DNA of 35,975 nt from Lachnospiraceae bacterium (GTDB lineage: Bacteria > Bacillota > Clostridia > Lachnospirales > Lachnospiraceae), in NCBI GenBank assembly GCA_017471325.1, contig JAFUUX010000273.1, positions 1 through 35,975 on the forward strand, written 5' to 3'. Below are positions 23,647-30,194 of the stretch, one piece after another. A program made the position numbers and the translations under genes. Under the pieces are notes generated by a model. That model made no database searches. It was not told the origin of the DNA and saw nothing but the letters and a program-made list of their open reading frames with translations. Each line of letters starts with the position of its first letter. Within the stretch, counting starts at the first letter, position 1.

Positions 23647-24123
23647 ATGATAGAACAGTACTTGGATGCAATGATACAATCCATGGAGGAAAAGACCGTT
23701 TGCCTAAACGGTCTTTTGCGCATGACGGAACAGCAGGCTGAAGCGCTGAAAGAAGACAAACCGGACTGGGATACCTTTGACCGCTTGATCGATGAAAAGG
23801 CGGAGGCCATTGACCGGCTGGAAAAACTGGATGAGGGGTTCCAGTCTGTATTTGAAAAGATCCGGGAGGAACTGGAACCGCAGAAAAGCAGATACCGTGA
23901 ACGGATCGCTAAACTGCAGGAGCAGATCCGCAGGGTGACGGAGCAAAGCAATGCGTTGATCGCAGGTGAGCAGAAGAATAAAACGCTGATGGAACAGAGT
24001 GCTTCCGCAGAGCGCAGGCGCATCCGCCAGACCAGGGCAAATGCAAAAGTAGCAAGTAATTATTACAACAGTATGAACCGTATTAATCTGATCGATCCGC
24101 AGTTGATGGATAAGAAAAAATAA
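23647..24123 (+). CDS. FliT/FlgN-like flagellar chaperone
   Basis: The 158-residue protein is almost wholly helical and coiled coil, with a C-terminal KVASNYYNSMNRINLIDPQ motif seen in FlgN/FliT-type small chaperones. Position directly after fliS favours FliT, while the C-terminus recalls FlgN; I cannot decide between them from sequence alone. Such chaperones hold FliD or hook-associated proteins before export. Confidence 0.65.
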   Translation: MIEQYLDAMIQSMEEKTVCLNGLLRMTEQQAEALKEDKPDWDTFDRLIDEKAEAIDRLEKLDEGFQSVFEKIREELEPQKSRYRERIAKLQEQIRRVTEQSNALIAGEQKNKTLMEQSASAERRRIRQTRANAKVASNYYNSMNRINLIDPQLMDKKK

Positions 24124-24138
24124 GAGGGGGGTGGGGAT

Positions 24139-24687
24139 ATGGATGCTCTGCGTATTGATGATGTAAAGTATGATGTATCTGATGTGTTTGCGCTGCCGGA
24201 GGGACAGCGTGCCGAACTGGTCGATGGGGATCTGTATATGATGGCACCGCCGAGATTCCGGCATCAGCGCATTTTGATGGCTTTGTCCAGTGCGATTTTT
24301 GAGCATATCAAAAATAAAAAAGGAGACTGTGTTGTCCTGCCGGCACCATTTGGCGTTTTTTTGCAGGAGGATGACAGAAACTATGTGGAGCCGGACATCT
24401 CCGTCATCTGTGACAGGAATAAGATCAAAGAAGATGGCTGTCACGGGGCGCCGGACTGGATCATTGAGATCGTGTCTCCGACCAGCCGTAAGATGGATTG
24501 TTTCATTAAATTGAACAGTTACCGGCGTGCAGGTGTGCGGGAATATTGGATCGTGGATCCGGAAACGGAAAAAGTCAGGGTGTATGACCTGCCTGCTGCG
24601 GAGGAAGCTGATTATACATTTGCAGATATGGTTCCGGTGCATATTTATGAAGATCTCCAGATTGATATGAAAGAGATGGATCGGTAA
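24139..24687 (+). CDS. Uma2 family (DUF820) restriction-endonuclease-like protein
   Basis: The 182-residue protein has the Uma2 pattern: AELVDGDLYMMAPPRFRHQ, YVEPDISVICDRNK and PDWIIEIVSPTSRKMD, then LNSYRRAGVREYWIVDPE. The fold is PD-(D/E)XK and the acidic residues (EPD, E in EIVSP) are kept, so it may be an active nuclease, but no function is known for the family in this context. It lies between the chaperone and flagellin genes, 15 bases after the former, with GAGGGGGGTGGGG as ribosome site. Uma2 genes are common in Lachnospiraceae and are often scattered singly. Confidence 0.85.
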   Translation: MDALRIDDVKYDVSDVFALPEGQRAELVDGDLYMMAPPRFRHQRILMALSSAIFEHIKNKKGDCVVLPAPFGVFLQEDDRNYVEPDISVICDRNKIKEDGCHGAPDWIIEIVSPTSRKMDCFIKLNSYRRAGVREYWIVDPETEKVRVYDLPAAEEADYTFADMVPVHIYEDLQIDMKEMDR

Positions 24688-24725
24688 AGGGGGAGTATTT
24701 TAGGGGGAAAATTACAAAAAAACAC

Positions 24726-24754
24726 TTGGATTTTTCGGCGGAATATGGTAATAT
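24726..24754 (+). promoter_or_regulatory. Possible sigma-A promoter upstream of flagellin
   Basis: TTGGAT (24726-24731), 17 bases, then TAATAT (24749-24754). It lies upstream of the sigma-28 type promoter and would give a longer leader; it may serve as a second start. Confidence 0.4.
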
Positions 24755-24808
24755 TTAACTAACAGCACGGAGGCTGAAAAGAAATCTGAAAAAAATTCAA
24801 AAAGGTAT

Positions 24809-24835
24809 TAAGTATCTGAGCCAACACTCCGATAC
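24809..24835 (+). promoter_or_regulatory. Sigma-28 (SigD) type promoter for flagellin
   Basis: TAAG (24809-24812), 15 bases, then TCCGATAC (24828-24835), near the sigma-28 consensus. The transcript would begin near 24842 and carry an approximately 78-base leader with two hairpins. Confidence 0.75.
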
Positions 24836-24847
24836 ATATAATACAAG

Positions 24848-24911
24848 CGGGGATGATCCCCGACAACCAGTCAACGTGGCAGGGAAGCCACACAATCAAA
24901 ATTCAAGGAGG
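24848..24911 (+). promoter_or_regulatory. Flagellin mRNA leader with candidate CsrA-binding sites
   Basis: Hairpin 1 is CGGGGA/TCCCCG (24848-24862). Hairpin 2 is GTGGC/GCCAC (24876-24891) with loop AGGGAA, presenting a GGA motif as in CsrA sites. The Shine-Dalgarno AAGGAGG (24905-24911) is itself an ARGGA motif. This matches the two-site arrangement known for the Bacillus subtilis hag leader, where CsrA bridges a hairpin and the ribosome site. csrA and fliW are encoded 4 kb upstream. Confidence 0.6.
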
Positions 24912-24919
24912 AAATGATT

Positions 24920-25729
24920 ATGGTAGTACAGCACAACATGAGAGCAATGAACAGCAACAGGCAGTTAGGTTTAACCACCAGCGCACAGGCGAAGAGCACC
25001 GAGAAACTTTCTTCCGGTTATCGTGTAAACCGTGCGGCAGATGACGCAGCAGGCTTGGCAATTTCCGAGAAAATGCGCCGTCAGGTAAAAGGTCTTACCC
25101 AGGCTTCCAGAAATGCACAGGATGGTATTTCCGCAGTACAGACAGCAGAAGGTGCATTGACTGAAGTACACGATATGCTGCAGCGTATGAACGTACTGGC
25201 TAACCAGTCTGCAAACGGTACTAACACTTCTGTGGATCGTAGTTATCTGGATGCGGAATTTACGGCATTGAAGAGTGAGATCAACCGAGTTGCCAGCACG
25301 ACAACATTCAACGAAAAGAGTCTGTTGAGTGGTTCCTTTGATGTAAATCTTCAGGTAGGTGCGGAAGAAGGTCAGTTTATCAGAGTTTCAATAGGAACTA
25401 TGAGTACTGCTGGTCTTAGTTTGACATCGATTAATATTGCGGGGAGCGCAGCAGCAGGAAGTGCTATTTCAGCTGTTAAGGATGCGTTAGCTCAGGTTTC
25501 CAGTCAGCGTTCCGCTCTTGGTGCGGTTCAGAACCGTTTAGAGCACACTATCAAGAACCTGGATAACGTAGTTGAGAATACTACAGCGGCAGAGAGCCAG
25601 ATCCGTGATACCGATATGGCTACAGAGATGGTTGCATACAGCAACAACAATATCCTGGCACAGGCTGGTACTTCCATGTTGGCACAGTCCAATCAGGCAA
25701 ACCAGAGCGTTCTGTCCCTGCTTGGATAA
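24920..25729 (+). CDS. Flagellin
   Basis: The 269-residue protein is a short flagellin with conserved termini: [40 protein letters not shown] near the start, and [20 protein letters not shown] ... [13 protein letters not shown] at the end. The hypervariable D2/D3 part is nearly absent. The segment [17 protein letters not shown] corresponds to the D1 region recognised by TLR5 in other flagellins. I chose ATG 24920 because it is 8 bases from AAGGAGG; the ATG at 24914 is too close. It is controlled by a sigma-28-type promoter and probably by CsrA/FliW. A glycosyltransferase/LicD island follows, so it may be modified after translation (inference). Confidence 0.95.
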   Translation: MVVQHNMRAMNSNRQLGLTTSAQAKSTEKLSSGYRVNRAADDAAGLAISEKMRRQVKGLTQASRNAQDGISAVQTAEGALTEVHDMLQRMNVLANQSANGTNTSVDRSYLDAEFTALKSEINRVASTTTFNEKSLLSGSFDVNLQVGAEEGQFIRVSIGTMSTAGLSLTSINIAGSAAAGSAISAVKDALAQVSSQRSALGAVQNRLEHTIKNLDNVVENTTAAESQIRDTDMATEMVAYSNNNILAQAGTSMLAQSNQANQSVLSLLG

Positions 25730-25777
25730 TCAGGAGTCTGAATGCAAGACAATCACATTGCTCAATAATGATGAACG

Positions 25778-25804
25778 AAAGGCTGTCCGAAAGGGCAGCC
25801 TTTT
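25778..25804 (+). terminator. Flagellin terminator
   Basis: AAAGGCTGTCC, loop GAAA, GGGCAGCC, then TTTT: an intrinsic terminator with one G-T pair, 48 bases after the flagellin stop. Confidence 0.85.
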
Positions 25805-25813
25805 ACATTCCAC

Positions 25814-25842
25814 TTGTAGATGAACAATCTGTCTGATATAAT
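25814..25842 (+). promoter_or_regulatory. Sigma-A promoter at the start of the surface-modification island
   Basis: TTGTAG (25814-25819), 17 bases and a perfect TATAAT (25837-25842), just after the flagellin terminator. It would drive the nuclease remnant and the LicD genes. Confidence 0.65.
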
Positions 25843-25933
25843 CATTATAAGCAAGTTAAAATGCAGGTATTTGATCTCTCTTCTATAAACATTATTTTAC
25901 CTGAACAGATGATGGATATGGGAGGGTTGATAA

Positions 25934-26087
25934 TGGAAAGTGATAAGCGGAGAGAGCCGCTGCCCAGATCAGGGAGAAAGAATATATTACAGAACTAAAG
26001 CGCGAAGGATATGAGAAAATATTAACGTATGGTTTTTGCTTTTGTGAAAAACGATGCCGTGTAGCGCAGGGCGAAACGATAAAGTAA
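25934..26087 (+). pseudogene. Remnant of a PD-(D/E)XK nuclease C-terminus
   Basis: From 25947 the frame reads AERAAAQIREKEYITELKRE, then GYEKILTYGFCFCEKRCRV and a stop at 26085-26087. This is the C-terminal end of the AAA-ATPase-like/PD-(D/E)XK nuclease proteins common in Clostridia. A stop (TAA 25944-25946) lies just upstream in frame, while an ATG at 25934 reads MESDKRRE in another frame, consistent with a frameshift. The rest of the gene is missing. It lies between the flagellin terminator and the first LicD gene; a related fragment occurs at 34902. Confidence 0.65.
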
Positions 26088-26114
26088 AAATTTCTGTTGA
26101 TCGTGGAGTATGAG

Positions 26115-27059
26115 ATGAATTTTCCGGAGGAATATTTTCATAAAGAGGTCAGGGATGGTTTTGAGATATCATCTCTTATGAAAAGGTGTTGGGCGGCGCA
26201 ATTAGAGGTGCTTGAGCAGTTTGATTCTGTTTGTCGAGATCTTGGGCTTCGGTATTTTGCAGCCTATGGAACTTTACTGGGAACTGTACGACATAAGGGG
26301 TTTATTCCATGGGATGACGATATTGATGTATGGATGCTAAGGGAGGATATGGACAGGCTGATAAATGAAGGCACAGATAGATTTCAAGTCTTGGGATTAG
26401 AACTGGTGACACCTTATTCTGAACGAGAATACAGGAATCTGTGCTTTAGAGTAAATAATACGAGAAAATCCCGGTTAGATAAAGAATTTCTGTATAGGTA
26501 TTGGATGTTTCCGTTTACTGCCGGTGTAGATGTCTTTGCGTTAGATTATATTCCAAGAAATCTAAATGATCAAAGTATATTAAAGTCACTATTTCTTGCT
26601 TCCAGTCATTTGGGAACGATATGGAGAAACCAGTCTGTTAATGAAAAAGAAAAGGTTGAAGCCTATTTTCAGTTGATAGAGTATGCGGGATTAGAGCCAG
26701 TGGAGTATTCAGAGGTAGAGAATCAACTATGGAGAATATCTGATCGAATATCAGCTATGTATACCAAACAGGAGGCGGACCAGGTGGCTGTTCTTCCATA
26801 TCTATATCAGGATGAAAGTAAGTTATTCGATAAAGAATGGTTTTCTGAGGAGGTTTTTCTTGAATTCGAGGGGGGGTTTATGATTCCGTGTCCTGTGAGT
26901 TATGATGAGGTTCTTACTATAGAATTTGGGGATTACATGATTCCCAAACAAGTAAGGGGGGCTCATGAATACCCATATTATAAAAAATTACGGGATTTAC
27001 TTCAACAGGATTTTAAGAGTGCTGATGTGAAATGGCCGAGTATGTGGGATGAAGATTGA
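26115..27059 (+). CDS. LicD family transferase
   Basis: The 314-residue protein has the LicD core: AAYGTLLGTVRHKGFIPWDD followed by DIDVWM (about residues 52-78), and a C-terminal EFGDYMIPKQVRGAHEYPYY typical of the family. LicD proteins transfer phosphocholine or related phospho-groups to sugars of surface polymers; nucleotidyltransferase-fold acidic residues (DDDID) are present. The frame opens at TTG 26097, but ATG 26115 has GGAG 6 bases upstream and gives MNFPEEYFHKEV, matching the paralogue at 30195 (MYFPREYFYDEV). Base composition is more AT-rich than the genes before it. The acceptor is unknown; flagellin or a wall polymer is possible. Confidence 0.88.
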   Translation: MNFPEEYFHKEVRDGFEISSLMKRCWAAQLEVLEQFDSVCRDLGLRYFAAYGTLLGTVRHKGFIPWDDDIDVWMLREDMDRLINEGTDRFQVLGLELVTPYSEREYRNLCFRVNNTRKSRLDKEFLYRYWMFPFTAGVDVFALDYIPRNLNDQSILKSLFLASSHLGTIWRNQSVNEKEKVEAYFQLIEYAGLEPVEYSEVENQLWRISDRISAMYTKQEADQVAVLPYLYQDESKLFDKEWFSEEVFLEFEGGFMIPCPVSYDEVLTIEFGDYMIPKQVRGAHEYPYYKKLRDLLQQDFKSADVKWPSMWDED

Positions 27060-27095
27060 TTTCATATGTGAAAAAAATATGTTTTAAAATACTGG

Positions 27096-28973
27096 ATGAA
27101 TAATGATGGGAGAATGCAGGTGGCAGGATTAATATATGATCCTTCTTTTTTCAAAGAGGAGGAGAGAAGAGGATTTTTGGTCAGTGAAGTAATGAAAAGA
27201 TCCTGGGCAGAGGACATGCAGATTATTCAGGATATTGCAGAAATATGTCGGGAACAATCATTGTTTTTTTTTGCATGTTACGGAACATTGTTAGGGGCAG
27301 TACGGGAGCGCGGTTTTATTCCGTGGGATGATGATATAGATATTGGGATGGTAAGAGATGATTACGTTCGATTTCTGGATATCATTTCAAAGAATTATAA
27401 GGAAAAATATACCATACTAAATCCATATACGAGATCATGGTACAATATGAATTTTTCACATATCATTAGCAGTAACAGACTGTCTTTTTCGAGAAGAGAT
27501 CTTAAACAGCATCATGGCTGTCCGTTTATGACGGGTCCTGATATTTATCCATATTATTATCTTCCAAGAAATAAGGATGATGAAAGATATATTTTAATGA
27601 TGTTAAGAAGTGTGGATGATGCAATTGCTATGAGCAGGCAAATTGAACGATTGAGAGAGAAGAATTTAGAAAAAAGTGTCTATAATAAGTGGAATGAGGG
27701 ATTGGCAATCAGGCTTGTTGATCTACAACATGAAACCGGATATCAGTTTACAGAAGAAAGACCGATAGAAAATCAATTAGAAATACTCTATGACCAGATT
27801 TGCAGGTTGACAGAAGAAACGGATGCAGACTATTTGGTCAGATATGACGAATATGTTAGGGATAAAAAGAAAAGATTTCCGAAGGAGTATCTGTGTAATA
27901 CGGTTTTGGCAGACTTTGAGAATATACAGATTCCAATACCGTTGGGGTATGATGCAATCTTGAGGGCACGTTTTGGTGAGGATTATATTGTTCCTAAACA
28001 AGAGTCGGCGTTACACGGATATCCATATTACGCTCGTCAGTTAAGGGAAAATAGTGTATTGCAGAAGGGGATGCTACAATCCGAGAATGAAGAAAGGGCT
28101 ATTAATAATATAGACTACGAGGATCAGAGGGAATGGATACTATACTATACATCAATAAGGGAGATCCTTATATATGCATCTGATGCATTAACTCAGATCT
28201 GTGAAGTGATTGCCGGTTATGAAGGCCAGAGAAATAAATATAAACTTATATGGATACCAGAAAGATTTGCAACTACGGATTCCTGGGCGTTTGATGAAAT
28301 TGCACCTGATTTGATGATCAAATATGAGAATATGATTGACAAGTATAGGAGAGATGGCGGTACAGTCTGTTCGCCCCAGGATATATCAGATAGAACCATA
28401 TTAAGATGTAAGGAGTATATAGGAGATGTTAGTGGTCTAGCTGATCGATGTGCCGGTTTAGGCGTAAAGGTAACTATTCAGGAGTATATAAGGAGAACTA
28501 ATCTAAATAATGGTCTGGCATCACGCAGCGTTAATGATGTTTGTGTTATGGAAAGTACAAATATTCCCAAGGAGTGGGAAGAAAAAAGGGGGAAGAATAA
28601 AAAGATTATTCTCTATGTTATGACAATAAGTATTCTATACCAGTATGGAATCAGGGCACTGCGTAAACTTCGGAATGTATTACAGATCATGGAACGTAAC
28701 AAGGATAAAGTAATCATGCTGTGGTGTTTGCAGTCGGAAATAAGAGATAATATTTGCTTTTTTGATGAGAAGGTTAGAATAGAATACCATAAAGTGGAAA
28801 AGGAATATAAGATGCATGAGGGAGTTATTCTGGTTGAAAGCGGACAGGAGAAGGATGCAGTAGAATTTGCAGATGCATATTATGGAGATCCGGATATTTT
28901 GGCTTTAGCCATGAAAGACAGGAAAAAGCCAATTATGATTCAGAATATTGATGTTATTGATAACTGCGAATAA
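27096..28973 (+). CDS. LicD family protein with divergent C-terminal transferase-like domain
   Basis: The 625-residue protein has an N-terminal LicD domain (ACYGTLLGAVRERGFIPWDD, DIDIGM, about residues 65-90; PKQESALHGYPYY near 310). The C-terminal half aligns with the end of the protein at 30195 (KKIILYVMTISILYQYGIRA ... ADAYYGDPDILALAM), but is about 140 residues shorter, and the RQHP motif of that protein is replaced by LQSE. It may be a degenerate or specialised version of the same fusion. The start is uncertain: ATG 27096 is the longest and no good ribosome site is seen; ATG 27114 is an alternative. AT-rich, like its neighbours. Confidence 0.8.
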   Translation: MNNDGRMQVAGLIYDPSFFKEEERRGFLVSEVMKRSWAEDMQIIQDIAEICREQSLFFFACYGTLLGAVRERGFIPWDDDIDIGMVRDDYVRFLDIISKNYKEKYTILNPYTRSWYNMNFSHIISSNRLSFSRRDLKQHHGCPFMTGPDIYPYYYLPRNKDDERYILMMLRSVDDAIAMSRQIERLREKNLEKSVYNKWNEGLAIRLVDLQHETGYQFTEERPIENQLEILYDQICRLTEETDADYLVRYDEYVRDKKKRFPKEYLCNTVLADFENIQIPIPLGYDAILRARFGEDYIVPKQESALHGYPYYARQLRENSVLQKGMLQSENEERAINNIDYEDQREWILYYTSIREILIYASDALTQICEVIAGYEGQRNKYKLIWIPERFATTDSWAFDEIAPDLMIKYENMIDKYRRDGGTVCSPQDISDRTILRCKEYIGDVSGLADRCAGLGVKVTIQEYIRRTNLNNGLASRSVNDVCVMESTNIPKEWEEKRGKNKKIILYVMTISILYQYGIRALRKLRNVLQIMERNKDKVIMLWCLQSEIRDNICFFDEKVRIEYHKVEKEYKMHEGVILVESGQEKDAVEFADAYYGDPDILALAMKDRKKPIMIQNIDVIDNCE

Positions 28974-28992
28974 GGACAGGTTAGGAAACTTT

Positions 28993-29008
28993 CATAAATT
29001 AATTTATG
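28993..29008. other. Perfect 16-bp palindrome in the 28974-29163 gap
   Basis: CATAAATTAATTTATG is fully self-complementary. It may be an operator or a small structure; the rest of this 190-base gap shows no recognisable feature. Confidence 0.35.
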
Positions 29009-29163
29009 ATATTTGTCGAGGGATTTCTGTTCAGCTGCAAAAAAGAAATACAGATGTGGCGGAATATGTTAAGATTTTCCGATAAGTCAGGCAGACAGAA
29101 AGAAAGATAAGAAAATGTATATTTATTTTGCAGCAGTGTCTTAATTAATGATGTCAGATCGGT

Positions 29164-30174
29164 ATGACGATAAAGGATATGGGTGAAACAATGGAAGAGC
29201 ATGTTATTGTGGAAAAATTGATGCAGGCCTCTCAAATGATAGAACAGGGACAATTTGAACAGGCATATAAAGTAGCATCACAGATGGTAGAAAATCATTC
29301 GGAAATGGTGAATGAGAGAATGCGTGCTGAAATGCACCTTCTCCTCAAACAGATGGAATATAAATCTGAATTAAAGGAGTATTCCCAACTACAGGAGTAT
29401 CGTTTGATATTTAAGTACTGTGAAGGCAAATATGGGAAATTTGGTAGAAACCTAGAAGAGGCCTGGACAGAGAAAGAACTTCCGGAACAAGATACAATAT
29501 GGTGGTGTTGGTTACAGGGTAAAGAAAATGCTCCGGGTATTGTACAGCAATGCTATAAGACTTTGGAGAAACTTGGCAGAAAAATTGTGGTTCTATCACA
29601 CGAAAATATCCAGGATTATGTAGAATTGCCAGATTTCATTGAAGAGAAATACCGAACAGGTATAATCAGCAGAACACATTATTCGGACATTCTTCGACTG
29701 GAATTGCTGACGCAAAAGGGAGGAACCTGGGTAGATGCTACAGTATGGATTTCAGGAACTGAACAGATTGTACCTATAATAGAGCAGGAAGATTTGTTTA
29801 TGTTTCACGCTGGTAATGTCAGCGATTATATAATTTATGATAGTTGGTTTATGCATGCAAGAAAGAGAAGTTTAATCCTTGAGTCTGCAAAAAAAATGCT
29901 GTATGCTTATTGGAAAGAGGAAGAAGAACTGAAAAATTATTTTCTCGTGCATCTTTTGATCACACTTGCCTGTCAGTATTATGATGATGAATATAAACGG
30001 ATCCCATTGTTCAGTAATGAGCCTGCACATGTTCTGCAGCATGATCTTTTTAAACCATATGGGAAAAGGAGATGGGAACAGATCATAGCAATGAGTGATG
30101 TTCATAAACTGACATATAAATATCAGGATGAGGTGACTAAAGGTAGTTTTTTGGATTATTTGTTGAATCAGTGA
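29164..30174 (+). CDS. Capsular polysaccharide synthesis-type glycosyltransferase
   Basis: The 336-residue protein has a helical N-terminus (about 1-90) and a Caps_synth/GT32-like domain: IWWCWLQGKENAPGIVQQCY (about 117-136), SDILRLELLTQKGGTWVDAT with the acidic GGTWVDATVW motif (about 178-200), as in OCH1-type and capsular sugar transferases. It should move a sugar from a nucleotide donor onto a glycan. The start is uncertain; ATG 29164 has no clear ribosome site and ATG 29191 (preceded by GGGTG) is an alternative. It lies between two LicD-fusion genes and ends 20 bases before the next. Confidence 0.8.
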   Translation: MTIKDMGETMEEHVIVEKLMQASQMIEQGQFEQAYKVASQMVENHSEMVNERMRAEMHLLLKQMEYKSELKEYSQLQEYRLIFKYCEGKYGKFGRNLEEAWTEKELPEQDTIWWCWLQGKENAPGIVQQCYKTLEKLGRKIVVLSHENIQDYVELPDFIEEKYRTGIISRTHYSDILRLELLTQKGGTWVDATVWISGTEQIVPIIEQEDLFMFHAGNVSDYIIYDSWFMHARKRSLILESAKKMLYAYWKEEEELKNYFLVHLLITLACQYYDDEYKRIPLFSNEPAHVLQHDLFKPYGKRRWEQIIAMSDVHKLTYKYQDEVTKGSFLDYLLNQ

Positions 30175-30194
30175 AAAGGTGAGGTGAATTTCAT

